Below, in pieces: positions 18,602 to 27,434 of a stretch of 64,000 nucleotides of DNA; position 1 is the first letter of the stretch; each line of letters begins with the position of its first letter. A model generated the notes under the pieces. The model did not search any database. It saw only the letters and a list, made by a program, of their open reading frames with translations, and had not been told where the DNA came from. This DNA is from Trichlorobacter ammonificans (GTDB lineage: Bacteria; Desulfobacterota; Desulfuromonadia; Geobacterales; Pseudopelobacteraceae). The stretch lies in contig NZ_OW150024.1 in assembly GCF_933509905.1 (NCBI RefSeq), forward strand, positions 2,964,001 to 3,028,000. Reading direction: 5' to 3'. The translations under genes and the position numbers were made by a program.

Positions 18602-20134
18602 ATGCAAAAACCGCTCATGCTGATGATTCTGGACGGCTGGGGAATCAACCCGAGTCCCGACAACAACGCCGTGGCCCTGGCCGCCACCCCCACCCTCGAC
18701 CGCCTGCTGGCCGAGTATCCCGCCACCACGCTCCGCACCTCCGGCCTGGCGGTAGGACTGCCGGAGGGACAGATGGGCAACTCCGAGGTGGGACACTTAA
18801 ACCTCGGTGCCGGCCGGATCGTCTACCAGGATCTCACCCGTATCAGCAAGGCCATCGACGACGGTGATTTTTTCACCAACCCGGTGCTGCTGGAGTGCAT
18901 TACCACAACCAGGTCAAAGGGGGGCCGTCTGCATCTGGCCGGCCTGCTTTCCGACGGCGGTGTCCATTCCCACAACACACACCTGTATGCCCTGCTTGAA
19001 CTGGCCAAGCGCCGGGGGATGACCGAGGTATTCGTCCACTGCCTGCTGGATGGCCGGGACACGCCCCCCCAAAGCGGGAGCGACTACCTGGCGCAGCTGG
19101 AGGCCGAGATCGCACGGATCGGCTGCGGCAGGATCGCCACGGTCATGGGCCGCTACTACGCCATGGACCGGGACAACCGCTGGGAGCGGGTGCAGAAGGC
19201 CTACGACGCCATGGTGCTGGGACAGGGGGAACAGCGGGCCTCGGCACGGCAAGCCATCGAGCAGAGCTACGCCGCCGACGTCCATGACGAATTCGTCCTG
19301 CCGGCCGTGATCTGCGACAACGGCCGGCCCGTCGGCACCATCAACGACGGTGACGCCGTCATCTTCTTCAACTTCCGTTCCGACCGGGCGCGGGAGATCA
19401 CCAGGGCCCTGACCTTCGAGCAGTTCAACGGTTTCGCGCGGGCACGGGTTCCCCAACTGGCGTCCTACGTCTGCATGACCGAATACGACGCCACCTTCCC
19501 GCTGGCGGTGGCCTACGGCCAGGAAGAGCTGACCAACCTCCTGGGCGGCGTGCTGGCCGCTGCCGGCATGGAGCAGCTCAGGATTGCCGAGACCGAGAAG
19601 TACGCCCACGTCACCTTCTTTTTCAACGGCGGCGTGGAAACTCCGTTCCCCGGCGAGGAGCGGGCCCTGATCCCCTCCCCCAAGGAGGTGGCCACCTACG
19701 ACCTTAAACCCGAGATGAGTGCCTACCAGGTCACCGAGGAGCTGCTGAAACGGCTGGACCAGGGGCGCTACGACGTCATCATCCTCAATTTCGCCAACTG
19801 CGACATGGTGGGACACACCGGCATCCTGCCGGCAGCCGTCAAGGCGGTGGAAGCGGTGGACGCCTGCGTCGGCCGGGTGGTGGAGAAAATGCGGCACTTG
19901 GGCGGTACGGTGCTGATCACCGCCGACCACGGCAATGCCGAGCAGATGGTGGACGAGCATGGTGAACCGCACACCGCCCACACCTGCAACCCGGTACGGC
20001 TGATCCTGGTGGATGACAGCCGAAAAGACACCATCCTCAAAGATGGCGGCAAGCTGGCCGACATCGCCCCCACCATGCTGAAGCTGCTGGGACTGCCGCA
20101 ACCACAGGAAATGACCGGGGAGAGCCTGCTATGA
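18602..20134 (+). CDS. gpmI: 2,3-bisphosphoglycerate-independent phosphoglycerate mutase
   Basis: At 510 residues it is the normal length. It interconverts 3- and 2-phosphoglycerate and needs manganese. MLMILDGWG at the N-terminus holds the first metal ligand and [14 protein letters not shown] carries the Ser that forms the phosphoenzyme. Metal-binding regions NCDMVGHTG and [10 protein letters not shown] lie near the C-terminus. It begins 33 bases after the adaptor gene and overlaps the FAH-family gene by four bases (ATGA). Confidence 0.97.
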   Translation: MQKPLMLMILDGWGINPSPDNNAVALAATPTLDRLLAEYPATTLRTSGLAVGLPEGQMGNSEVGHLNLGAGRIVYQDLTRISKAIDDGDFFTNPVLLECITTTRSKGGRLHLAGLLSDGGVHSHNTHLYALLELAKRRGMTEVFVHCLLDGRDTPPQSGSDYLAQLEAEIARIGCGRIATVMGRYYAMDRDNRWERVQKAYDAMVLGQGEQRASARQAIEQSYAADVHDEFVLPAVICDNGRPVGTINDGDAVIFFNFRSDRAREITRALTFEQFNGFARARVPQLASYVCMTEYDATFPLAVAYGQEELTNLLGGVLAAAGMEQLRIAETEKYAHVTFFFNGGVETPFPGEERALIPSPKEVATYDLKPEMSAYQVTEELLKRLDQGRYDVIILNFANCDMVGHTGILPAAVKAVEAVDACVGRVVEKMRHLGGTVLITADHGNAEQMVDEHGEPHTAHTCNPVRLILVDDSRKDTILKDGGKLADIAPTMLKLLGLPQPQEMTGESLL

Positions 20135-20787
20135 AAACCGCGACCATACCCGCCACCGACAACGAATACCTCATCGGCAAGATTCTCTGCATCGGCCGCA
20201 ACTACGTGGATCATATCAAGGAGTTGGGCAACGAAACCCCGGCGGCACCGGTGGTGTTCATGAAACCGGCCAGTGCGGTGATCGGCAGCGGTGAAGCGGT
20301 CGTGATCCCCTCCTGCAGCAACGACTGCCACTACGAGGCGGAACTGGCGGTGCTGATCGGTACCGACGGCAAGAATATCCCCGAAGCCGAGGCCCTGTCC
20401 CATGTGGCGGGCTATGGCGTGGCCATCGACATGACCCTGCGGGACATACAGGACGGCCTGAAAAAAAAGGGGCTTCCCTGGGATATCGCCAAAGGATTCG
20501 ATACCTCCTGCCCTCTTTCCGACTTCGTACCGGCCGCTCAGGTGGCCGACCCGCAGAACCTGACCGTCCGGCTGACCCTGAACGGCGAAGAGCGCCAGAA
20601 CGGCTCCACCGGCCTGATGATTAACGGCGTGGCCCGCATCATCAGCCACCTCTCCACCATCTTCACCCTCGAAGAGGGGGATATCATCCTCACCGGTACT
20701 CCGGCGGGGGTGGGACGGGTAGTGGCCGGCGACCGCCTGGAGGCTGCCATCGATGGGGTCGCCACCCTCAGCGTCACCGTTGCCTGA
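20131..20787 (+). CDS. Fumarylacetoacetate hydrolase (FAH) family protein
   Basis: This 218-residue protein has the single FAH catalytic domain. [14 protein letters not shown], the metal-binding [10 protein letters not shown] and LTGTPAGVG are characteristic. Members include acylpyruvases, oxaloacetate decarboxylases/tautomerases and 2-hydroxyhepta-2,4-diene-1,7-dioate isomerases; the sequence alone does not separate these. Coupling to gpmI by an ATGA overlap makes a housekeeping role around pyruvate or oxaloacetate plausible (inference). Confidence 0.88.
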   Translation: MKTATIPATDNEYLIGKILCIGRNYVDHIKELGNETPAAPVVFMKPASAVIGSGEAVVIPSCSNDCHYEAELAVLIGTDGKNIPEAEALSHVAGYGVAIDMTLRDIQDGLKKKGLPWDIAKGFDTSCPLSDFVPAAQVADPQNLTVRLTLNGEERQNGSTGLMINGVARIISHLSTIFTLEEGDIILTGTPAGVGRVVAGDRLEAAIDGVATLSVTVA

Positions 20788-20841
20788 TCTCCGCCGCGCC
20801 CGGATTCCGGAGGCGTAATTTTTTCGTTGCGCAAAAAGTGC

Positions 20842-20870
20842 TTGACTGCCCCTACGCCTTTCACTATAGT
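20842..20870 (+). promoter_or_regulatory. Sigma-70 promoter for rplU-rpmA
   Basis: TTGACT (20842-20847) and TATAGT (20865-20870) have 17-bp spacing and lie 38 bases before the rplU start. This fits a strongly expressed ribosomal protein operon. Confidence 0.85.
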
Positions 20871-20907
20871 TCACAACTCTGTAAAAAACGAACAGGTGGT
20901 ATCAATC

Positions 20908-21216
20908 ATGTACGCTGTGATCAAAACCGGTGGCAAGCAATACAAAGTCGCTGAAGGCGACTTTCTGAAGGTTGAGAAGCTGGACAAGGCCGTGGGCGAC
21001 ACGATCGAGTTCAGCGAGGTACTGATGGTTGGTGGTGACACCATCAAGATCGGCGCTCCCGTGGTGGCCGGCGCCCAGGTGACCGCCAAGGTTGCCGTAC
21101 AGGGGCGTGACAAGAAGGTGCTGGTATTCAAATCCAAGCGCCGCAAGAACAGCCGCAAGCTGATCGGTCACCGCCAGTACCACACTGTGCTGAAGATCGA
21201 GAAAATCAGCGCTTAG
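20908..21216 (+). CDS. rplU: 50S ribosomal protein L21
   Basis: L21 binds 23S rRNA in the large subunit. The 102-residue protein starts [14 protein letters not shown] and ends with the conserved region containing [10 protein letters not shown] and GHRQYHT. A longer upstream reading starts inside the promoter and is wrong. rpmA follows after 39 bases in the usual rplU-rpmA order. Confidence 0.98.
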   Translation: MYAVIKTGGKQYKVAEGDFLKVEKLDKAVGDTIEFSEVLMVGGDTIKIGAPVVAGAQVTAKVAVQGRDKKVLVFKSKRRKNSRKLIGHRQYHTVLKIEKISA

Positions 21217-21255
21217 CTTCAGACTTAATCCGTAACCAGCGAAGGAGATTACGCC

Positions 21256-21510
21256 ATGGCACATAAAAAAGGAGTCGGCAGTTCCCGGAACGGCCGCGAT
21301 TCAGACGGCCAGCGACTCGGCTGCAAGAAGTTCGGCGGGGAAACCGTCAAGGCCGGCAACATCATCTACCGTCAGCGGGGCACCACCATTCATCCCGGTA
21401 CCAACGTCGGCTGCGGTAAGGACTACACCCTGTTCGCCCTGATCGAAGGGGTGGTGAAGTTCGAGCGGATGGGACGTGACCGCAAAAAGGTTTCGGTCTA
21501 CCCGGCCTAA
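21256..21510 (+). CDS. rpmA: 50S ribosomal protein L27
   Basis: L27 has 84 residues and starts [16 protein letters not shown], the conserved N-terminal tail that reaches the peptidyl transferase centre. The start Met is directly followed by Ala, so no Firmicute-type cleaved extension is present. GAAGGAG precedes the ATG. The obg/cgtA gene that often follows is absent; a terminator and ubiD follow instead. Confidence 0.98.
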   Translation: MAHKKGVGSSRNGRDSDGQRLGCKKFGGETVKAGNIIYRQRGTTIHPGTNVGCGKDYTLFALIEGVVKFERMGRDRKKVSVYPA

Positions 21511-21535
21511 GCAACCTGCACCCCTACGACATTCA

Positions 21536-21568
21536 TAAAGCCCGGCATTCATGTGATGCCGGGCTTTA
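21536..21568 (+). terminator. Terminator of the rplU-rpmA operon
   Basis: A perfect 12-bp stem (AAAGCCCGGCAT with ATGCCGGGCTTT) with a 7-base loop lies 26 bases after the rpmA stop. The T content after the stem is modest. Confidence 0.85.
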
Positions 21569-21585
21569 TGCGTTTGCCCCCCTGA

Positions 21586-21614
21586 TTGACCGCTCCGCTC
21601 TCCGGAGGTATAAC
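21586..21614 (+). promoter_or_regulatory. Sigma-70 type promoter for ubiD
   Basis: TTGACC (21586-21591) and TATAAC (21609-21614) are 17 bp apart and lie 41 bases before the ubiD ATG. Confidence 0.7.
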
Positions 21615-21655
21615 TCTCTGCTATAAATCAGGCAGACGGGGAAAGGGGCTCCACC

Positions 21656-23047
21656 ATGTTTTCATCGCTGCACGACTTCCTGCAGCATCTCGAACGGATC
21701 GGCGATCTGCACGAAATCGATGCGCCGGTTTCGCCTGATCTGGAGATTGCCGCCATCGTCCGCCGGATCAGCAACAACGTCAGATCCTCACCGGCATTAC
21801 TCTTCCGTACCCCTGCCCCGTTTTCCATTCCGGTTGCCGCGAACCTGTTCGGCTCCCGTCGTCGCATGCGCCTGGCACTGGGACTGGACAGCCTCAACGA
21901 TCTGACCAACGCCGTCAACGCTGCCCTTGCACCGATCACCGCTGCGTCCGACATTTCACGCCTGGGGGCCGCACTGGCCGGAGGGGCGTCGCTTCCGCCA
22001 TCGCTGCTACCGCATGAGCTGGTTCCCTGTCGGGAAGAACCGGTGCTTGGCGATGATCTGCTGCAGCTTCCCTTTCACCGAAACTGGCCCGCGGACGGTT
22101 CCGCTGCCGGTAGCGGCCGCTACATTACCCTTGGCCAGGTTGCCACCATTGATCCAGAAGGCTCCCGCCACAATTACGGCATCTACCGCTGCCAGATCCA
22201 TGACTCCCGCACTCTGGCCATCCGCTGGCGAAAAGGTAGCGGCGCCGCGGAGCACCACCGACGGTTCATCGAACGGAACGAGCGGATGCCCGTTGCCATT
22301 GTCCTGGGGGGACCACCGACCCTGATCCTGGCGGCAGCTTGGCCGCTGCCGCCGGGCATCGACGAACTGGCCTTCGCCGGATGGCTGCGGGGTGTCGAAA
22401 TACCGATGGTTGCCTGCCCCCACGGCCCCCTGCAGGTTCCAGCAGAAGCAGACATAGTGATCGAGGGGTTCGCAGAGCCGGATCAACCGTTGGTCGAGGG
22501 CCCCTTCGGCAACCATACCGGCCGCTACGATCCGGCCGGACCGGCGGCACGGGTGACGGTTACCCGTATCACCCGCCGCCGGAAGCCGGTCCTGCCGATC
22601 ACGGTCGTGGGACCGCCGCCGCAGGAAGACTGCTGGATGATGCTGGGTTGGGAACGGATGCTGGCGGCCATGCTGCCCCGCTTGGTTCCCGGCATCCGGG
22701 ATATTTTCATGCCGTTGCCCTGGGTATTCCGGCAGAGCGCCATCATCGCCCTGGAAAACCCAACCGCGCGCAGCGTGCGGGAAACGGCCCATGCCCTCTG
22801 GCGTCTGCCCTGGTTTGCCCAGGCCCGGCTGCTGGTGCTGGTGGAGAGCGACGCTCCCCTGGGCAACCTCCTGCAAGTGGCCTGGCGGGTGGTAAACGAA
22901 CCGGACTGGAGTGACGACCTGATCCGCGATGAAACCGGACGTCGCTTGGCCATCGACGCAACCAGGCGGAGTTTTGGCGAGGGCTTGGAAGATCCGGCTA
23001 CCGAACGATTGATCACCGGACGCTGGCAAGAGTACGGCCTGCCCTGA
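21656..23047 (+). CDS. UbiD-family prenyl-FMN-dependent decarboxylase
   Basis: This 463-residue protein matches UbiD enzymes, which decarboxylate aromatic or unsaturated acids with the cofactor made by UbiX. NYGIYRCQ supplies the conserved Arg, and EGPFGNHTGRYDP corresponds to the EGPFGE block. The second acidic residue of that block, catalytic in Fdc1-type enzymes (Asp in E. coli UbiD), is Asn here. The futalosine-pathway MqnL group is the most likely identity, because a MqnP-like UbiA and a UbiX are also in the window; UbiD proper cannot be excluded. AAAGGGG precedes the ATG. Confidence 0.9.
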   Translation: MFSSLHDFLQHLERIGDLHEIDAPVSPDLEIAAIVRRISNNVRSSPALLFRTPAPFSIPVAANLFGSRRRMRLALGLDSLNDLTNAVNAALAPITAASDISRLGAALAGGASLPPSLLPHELVPCREEPVLGDDLLQLPFHRNWPADGSAAGSGRYITLGQVATIDPEGSRHNYGIYRCQIHDSRTLAIRWRKGSGAAEHHRRFIERNERMPVAIVLGGPPTLILAAAWPLPPGIDELAFAGWLRGVEIPMVACPHGPLQVPAEADIVIEGFAEPDQPLVEGPFGNHTGRYDPAGPAARVTVTRITRRRKPVLPITVVGPPPQEDCWMMLGWERMLAAMLPRLVPGIRDIFMPLPWVFRQSAIIALENPTARSVRETAHALWRLPWFAQARLLVLVESDAPLGNLLQVAWRVVNEPDWSDDLIRDETGRRLAIDATRRSFGEGLEDPATERLITGRWQEYGLP

Positions 23048-23072
23048 GGGGGAAAACAACAGGGCCCCCTGA

Positions 23073-23086
23073 TGTCCGGAACGTTT
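23073..23086 (+). repeat. Left copy of 14-bp direct repeat bounding the ABC exporter cassette
   Basis: TGTCCGGAACGTTT occurs here, 26 bases after the ubiD stop, and again exactly at 26966-26979 beyond the ABC ATPase gene. Confidence 0.75.
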
Positions 23087-23127
23087 GCAAATAGGTCTTG
23101 CATCATACAATCGCTTCCCGATAAGAT

Positions 23128-23174
23128 AGTAATAAATTACTTACTTTGGTTTCCATCCGGAGTTTCCGGATGGA
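23128..23174 (+). promoter_or_regulatory. Probable operator palindrome and hairpin upstream of tetR
   Basis: AGTAAT-AA-ATTACT (23128-23141) is a perfect AT-rich palindrome, suitable as a TetR-type operator. It is followed by a second perfect inverted repeat, CCATCCGG and CCGGATGG around AGTTT (23153-23173), whose right arm ends 12 bases before the AGGAG ribosome site. Autoregulation of the tetR-exporter operon is the natural reading (inference). Confidence 0.55.
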
Positions 23175-23194
23175 GACTACTTTAGGAGCGACCA

Positions 23195-23803
23195 ATGGGC
23201 GAGCACCCCAAGCACCTGCCGGCGGATGAACGACGTGCGGCCACAGTGGAAGCAGTGGTCAATTTGGCAGCCGAGCAGAATCCCAGCGACATCACGACCA
23301 CAGCCATCGCGCAGCGCATGGGACTCACCCAAGGTGCACTGTTCCGGCATTTCCCGACCAAGGATGCGATCCTCGAAGCCGTGATAACCTGGATGGCAGA
23401 ATGCCTCCTCGCCCGGGTGGACGCGGCAGCGCAAAGCGCCGCTTCTCCTCTTGCCGCGCTTGAGGCGGTATTCATGACACACGTCGATTTCGTCTCCGAA
23501 CACCCGGGCGCGCCGAGGATGCTCTTCGGGGAGTTGCAGCGGTCAGGAGACAGCTTACCCAAGAAGATGGTGCAGGCCCTGATTCAGCGCTACAGGGAAC
23601 GGCTGTGCCAATTGCTTGAGGCGGGCAAGACACAGGGTGAGCTCGATGCACAATTGGATAGCGGCACGGCTTCCGTGTTGTTCATCGGCTCCATCCAGGG
23701 CCTAGTGATGCAATCCTTGCTCGCGGGCGACACTGCCCGTATCCGCCGTGATGCACCGGGCGTTTTCTCTATCTATCGCCGCGGCATAGAGAGCGCACCA
23801 TGA
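23195..23803 (+). CDS. TetR-family transcriptional regulator
   Basis: The 202-residue protein has a helix-turn-helix near residues 30-58 (ITTTAIAQRMGLTQGALFRH), the standard TetR DNA-binding signature, and a variable ligand-binding C-terminal domain. AGGAG lies before the ATG. Its stop overlaps the ATG of the adaptor gene (ATGA), so it heads the exporter operon and probably represses it through the palindrome at 23128-23141. The inducer is unknown. Confidence 0.93.
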   Translation: MGEHPKHLPADERRAATVEAVVNLAAEQNPSDITTTAIAQRMGLTQGALFRHFPTKDAILEAVITWMAECLLARVDAAAQSAASPLAALEAVFMTHVDFVSEHPGAPRMLFGELQRSGDSLPKKMVQALIQRYRERLCQLLEAGKTQGELDAQLDSGTASVLFIGSIQGLVMQSLLAGDTARIRRDAPGVFSIYRRGIESAP

Positions 23804-24951
23804 AATTTCCTCGCACGCAGCGCCGCACACTGGCGCTCATCGCTCTCATCATTCCGCTTCTTCTGCTGTTCAGCTACGTCGCCGTGCGCTCCGGGCCATT
23901 AGCTCCTGTCGCCGTCACTGTCGGCGACGTAGAGTCCCAAACCATCGCCCCTGCCTTGGCCGGTATGGGAACGGTGCAGGCACGTTACACCTACAAGATT
24001 GGCCCGACCTTCGCCGGACGAGTCAAACGGTTGGATGTGCATGTCGGCGATACCGTGAAAGCGGGTCAAGTGCTGGGCGAGATGGATGCCGTGGATTTGG
24101 ACGATCGCATCAACGCGCAACAGGCGGCTATCAAAAGTGCGGAAGCCGCCCTGCGGCAAGCTGAGGTCAGGGAAACCTTTGCGCAGACACAGGCCGCACG
24201 CTACGGGCAGCTTCTGGCTGTGCGCGGCACCAGTGAGGAAACCGTCGCCACCAAACGACAAGAGCTGGCAGTAGCCGGTGCGGCACTGGCGGCTGTGCGA
24301 GAAGACCACATGCGTTTGCGTGCCGAACTGGAAGCGCTTCGGGCGCAACGCGGCAATTTGCGATTAGTGGCTCCGGTGGCTGGATTGGTAGTGGCGCGTA
24401 ATGCCGACCCCGGCACCACCGTGGTTGCAGGGCAGGCGGTGGTCGAAGTCATCGACCCGGCACACCTGTGGATTGACACGCGTTTCGATCAGATAAGCGC
24501 CGAGGGGTTGGCCGCAGGCCTGCCCGCCCGGGTTACTTTGCGCTCACGGCGAAGCCGGGACCTGCCCGGTCGCGTGCTGCGCATCGAGCCGCGGGCCGAT
24601 GCCGTGACCGAAGAAACCCTGGCAAAGATCGTTTTCGACAGGATGTCCGTGCCCTTGCCGCCGCTGGGTGAATTAGCGGAGGTTACGGTGCAGTTGGGTG
24701 AACTGCCCGCCGCAGCGGTCATTCCCAATGCGGCGATCCGCACGGCCAACGGGCAACGTGGCGTGTGGAAGCTCGTTGATGGAGATTTGACGTTCGCTCC
24801 GATTGTACTGGGTCGTTCCGATCTCGATGGTCGCGTGCAGGTGCTCAAGGGGCTGGCGGTTGGCGACCGTGTCGTGATCTACAGCGAAAAGGCGCTGAGC
24901 GCCAGAAGCCGGGTTCACGTTGTCGAACGTCTGGCGGGAGTGTTGCCGTGA
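23800..24951 (+). CDS. DevB-like periplasmic adaptor of an ABC exporter
   Basis: This 383-residue membrane fusion protein has one N-terminal membrane segment (about residues 11-30), two lipoyl half-motifs (VHVGDTVKAGQVLGEMD, then APVAGLVVARNADPGTTV) flanking a long Ala/Gln/Arg-rich coiled coil (about 95-185), and a beta-barrel domain. With the following FtsX-type permease and ATPase it forms a DevBCA/MacAB-like tripartite exporter; an outer membrane channel is not encoded nearby. It overlaps tetR by four bases and the permease gene by four bases. Confidence 0.92.
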   Translation: MKFPRTQRRTLALIALIIPLLLLFSYVAVRSGPLAPVAVTVGDVESQTIAPALAGMGTVQARYTYKIGPTFAGRVKRLDVHVGDTVKAGQVLGEMDAVDLDDRINAQQAAIKSAEAALRQAEVRETFAQTQAARYGQLLAVRGTSEETVATKRQELAVAGAALAAVREDHMRLRAELEALRAQRGNLRLVAPVAGLVVARNADPGTTVVAGQAVVEVIDPAHLWIDTRFDQISAEGLAAGLPARVTLRSRRSRDLPGRVLRIEPRADAVTEETLAKIVFDRMSVPLPPLGELAEVTVQLGELPAAAVIPNAAIRTANGQRGVWKLVDGDLTFAPIVLGRSDLDGRVQVLKGLAVGDRVVIYSEKALSARSRVHVVERLAGVLP

Positions 24952-26150
24952 TCAGCCTGGCAGGACGCGACATTCTGCATGCCTGGGGCAAATTCGTTTT
25001 CACCGGCATCGGGCTAGGCCTGCTGATTGGCGTCACCCTAACGATGGCGGGCGTGTACCGCGGGATGGTTGATGACGGCAAGGTGCTGCTGGACAACAGC
25101 GGCGCAGATCTGTGGGTGGTGCAAAAAGACACCCTCGGTCCTTATGCCGAGTCCTCCAGCATCCCGGACGATCTGTGGCGCAGTATCTCCACCATGCCCG
25201 GCGTGGTGCAGGCTGCCAACATCACCTACCTGACCATGCAGGTCGGCAAAGATGAGCGTGACGTGCGCGCCATGGTGGTCGGCATCGCGGCGGGCGAACC
25301 GGGCACACCGGGCTGGCCACCGCAGCTGGTTGCCGGACGCCAGATCACGCGCAGCCACTATGAGGCAGTGGCTGACATTGCCTGCGGCTTCCGGTTGGGC
25401 GACGTGCTCAAGATTCGTCGCAACCACTACACCGTCGTCGGCCTGACGCGCCGTATGGTGTCCTCCAGCGGCGACCCGATGGTGTTCATCCCGCTCAAGG
25501 ATGCACAAGAGGCGCAGTTCCTCAAAGACAACGACGCCATCTTGATGCAGCGTCGTCGCACCGCGGCCAACCCGGTTTTCAACCGCCCCGGTGTGCCTGG
25601 GCTGCTCGATGCGGTTATTGCCGCCCAGACCGGCAACAACTCGGTCAACGCCGTGCTGGTGCGCATTAGTCCCGAGTATTCCCCCGCAGAGGTGGCGGAG
25701 CCGATCCGACGCTGGAAGCGGCTGACGGTTTATGGACGTGCGCAGATGGAAGAAATTTTGGTGGGCAAACTTATTGCCACATCGGCCAGGCAGATCGGTA
25801 TGTTTCTGGTGATTCTGGCCGCTGTCAGCGCAGCCATCGTGGCCTTCATCATCTACACCCTGACAATGGACAAGATCCGCGAAATTGCCGTGCTGAAACT
25901 GATCGGCACAAGGAATCGCACCATTGCCGGAATGATCTTGCAGCAAGCCCTGGTGCTGGGCGCGATCGGTTTCGTCGTCGGCAAGATCACCGCGACCTTT
26001 GCCGCACCGCTGTTCCCCAAGTACGTGTTGCTGGTACCCATTGACTCGATTCTTGGCTGCTGCGCCGTGCTGGTCATCTGCGTGCTGTCGAGCATCGTTG
26101 CCATCCGCATGGCCCTCAAGGTTGATCCGGCCGAAGCCATCGGAGGTTGA
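24948..26150 (+). CDS. DevC-like FtsX-family ABC transporter permease
   Basis: The 400-residue protein has one N-terminal membrane segment (about 15-38), a large extracytoplasmic domain (about 40-270) and three C-terminal membrane segments (about 280-390), the MacB/FtsX topology without a fused ATPase. It ends in KVDPAEAIGG, typical of FtsX permeases. The start is GTG in a GTGA overlap with the adaptor gene. DevC of cyanobacteria, which exports glycolipids, is the closest named relative I can suggest; the substrate here is unknown. Confidence 0.92.
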   Translation: MISLAGRDILHAWGKFVFTGIGLGLLIGVTLTMAGVYRGMVDDGKVLLDNSGADLWVVQKDTLGPYAESSSIPDDLWRSISTMPGVVQAANITYLTMQVGKDERDVRAMVVGIAAGEPGTPGWPPQLVAGRQITRSHYEAVADIACGFRLGDVLKIRRNHYTVVGLTRRMVSSSGDPMVFIPLKDAQEAQFLKDNDAILMQRRRTAANPVFNRPGVPGLLDAVIAAQTGNNSVNAVLVRISPEYSPAEVAEPIRRWKRLTVYGRAQMEEILVGKLIATSARQIGMFLVILAAVSAAIVAFIIYTLTMDKIREIAVLKLIGTRNRTIAGMILQQALVLGAIGFVVGKITATFAAPLFPKYVLLVPIDSILGCCAVLVICVLSSIVAIRMALKVDPAEAIGG

Positions 26151-26152
26151 CG

Positions 26153-26863
26153 ATGACGAGCAAAGGCATCCAGATCGAACGTTTGAGCAAGCGCTACGGA
26201 GAAGGCGATACCGCAGTCCTTGCCCTGAAGGATGTTAATATGCATGTTGCGCCCGGTGAGGTGGTCGGCTTGATCGGTCCTTCCGGCTCAGGCAAGAGCA
26301 CGCTGCTCAAATGTCTGGGGGCTGTAATTGACCCAACCAGCGGGCGCATGGTGCTGAGCGACGAGGTGGTTTTCGACAACGGCTGGCGGGTGAGCGACCT
26401 GCGGGCACTGCGCCGGGACAAGATCGGCTTCGTGTTTCAGGCGCCGTATCTGATTCCGTTTCTCGATGTCACCGATAATGTGGCGCTGTTGCCGATGCTG
26501 GCCGGTGTGCCCAATGACGAGGCGCGAGAGCGTGCCGGGGAGTTGCTCGCCGCCCTGGATGTGCAGCATCGCGCCAAGGCCATGCCCGCACAGTTGTCCG
26601 GCGGCGAACAGCAGCGGGTGGCCATCGCGCGCGGGTTGGTCAACCGCCCGCCAGTCATTCTGGCCGACGAGCCGACCGCTCCGCTGGATTCGGTGCGGGC
26701 CATGGCGGTAATCCGCATCCTCAACGCCATGGCCCGGCGTTTTCAAACAGCAGTCGTCGTGGTCACTCACGACGAAAAGATCATCCCCACCTTCAAGCGT
26801 ATCTACCACATCCGTGATGGCATTACCCACGAAGAGGAAGGCGAGGGGCGGTCATTGCAATAG
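26153..26863 (+). CDS. DevA/LolD-like ABC transporter ATP-binding protein
   Basis: The 236-residue ATPase has Walker [11 protein letters not shown]-loop FVFQAPYL, signature [14 protein letters not shown] and Walker [14 protein letters not shown]. The switch His lies in VVVVTHD. The Pro in DEPTAPLD is uncommon, as Ser, Gly or Asn is usual at that place. I chose the ATG at 26153, which has GGAGG six bases upstream; a TTG two codons earlier is not needed. It powers the permease encoded just before it. Confidence 0.94.
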   Translation: MTSKGIQIERLSKRYGEGDTAVLALKDVNMHVAPGEVVGLIGPSGSGKSTLLKCLGAVIDPTSGRMVLSDEVVFDNGWRVSDLRALRRDKIGFVFQAPYLIPFLDVTDNVALLPMLAGVPNDEARERAGELLAALDVQHRAKAMPAQLSGGEQQRVAIARGLVNRPPVILADEPTAPLDSVRAMAVIRILNAMARRFQTAVVVVTHDEKIIPTFKRIYHIRDGITHEEEGEGRSLQ

Positions 26864-26952
26864 CCGCCTGCCGCACGAACAAAAATCCTGCTTCGACACT
26901 GATACGTCGTGTCATGGCTCTTCCGTGATTTCTCAGCTATTCAGCAAAACCG

Positions 26953-26979
26953 TGTCTGGAACGTTTGTCCGGAACGTTT
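26953..26979 (+). repeat. Right copies (tandem) of the direct repeat bounding the exporter cassette
   Basis: An exact copy of the left repeat, TGTCCGGAACGTTT, lies at 26966-26979. Directly before it, overlapping by one base, is a one-mismatch copy (TGTCTGGAACGTTT, 26953-26966). The end of the exact copy overlaps the -35 box of the cheY promoter. Confidence 0.75.
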
Positions 26980-27007
26980 TGACAACACCGCCCCCCTTCA
27001 GTATAGT
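26979..27007 (+). promoter_or_regulatory. Consensus sigma-70 promoter of the cheY-cheC-GGDEF-cheA operon
   Basis: TTGACA (26979-26984) and TATAGT (27002-27007) are exactly 17 bp apart and lie 43 bases before the cheY ATG. The -35 box touches the right direct repeat, so the upstream promoter context would be set by whatever occupies the cassette site. Confidence 0.85.
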
Positions 27008-27050
27008 CAAACACCCACACGCAGGTATTTTTATATGGGGAGCACGCCGG

Positions 27051-27434
27051 ATGGCCAAGATTCTGATTGTAGACGATTCAATTGTAGCGCGGATGAGCCT
27101 CAAATCCTGCCTGCCGAAAGAGGAGCACGAAATCGCCGATGCCGCCGACGGGGCCTCCGGTGTCGCCCTGTTCGCCAGCTTCAATCCGACCGTCACCTTT
27201 CTCGATCTGACCATGCCCGGTGTGGACGGCATTCAGGCGTTGAAGGAGATGAAGCAGAATCGCCCGGAAGCGGTCATCGTCATCCTCACCGCCGACATCC
27301 AGAAGCGGACCATCGAGATCGTGACTGAACTGGGAGCCTTTGCGGTTCTGAAAAAGCCTCCCCAGCGCCAGGAGGTGCTCACCGTCCTGGCACAGGCCCT
27401 GCTGGCGGCTGCGGGAGAACGACACCATGGATGA
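27051..27434 (+). CDS. CheY-like single-domain response regulator
   Basis: This is a 127-residue receiver domain with no output domain. The acidic pair is Asp8/Asp9, the phosphorylated residue Asp52 (FLDLTMPGVDG), the switch Thr is Thr80 and the conserved Lys is Lys101 or Lys102 (LKKPP). The ATG is preceded by GGGGAG. It overlaps the cheC gene by eight bases. The histidine kinase at 28981 is the likely phosphodonor and the CheC protein the likely phosphatase. Confidence 0.93.
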   Translation: MAKILIVDDSIVARMSLKSCLPKEEHEIADAADGASGVALFASFNPTVTFLDLTMPGVDGIQALKEMKQNRPEAVIVILTADIQKRTIEIVTELGAFAVLKKPPQRQEVLTVLAQALLAAAGERHHG

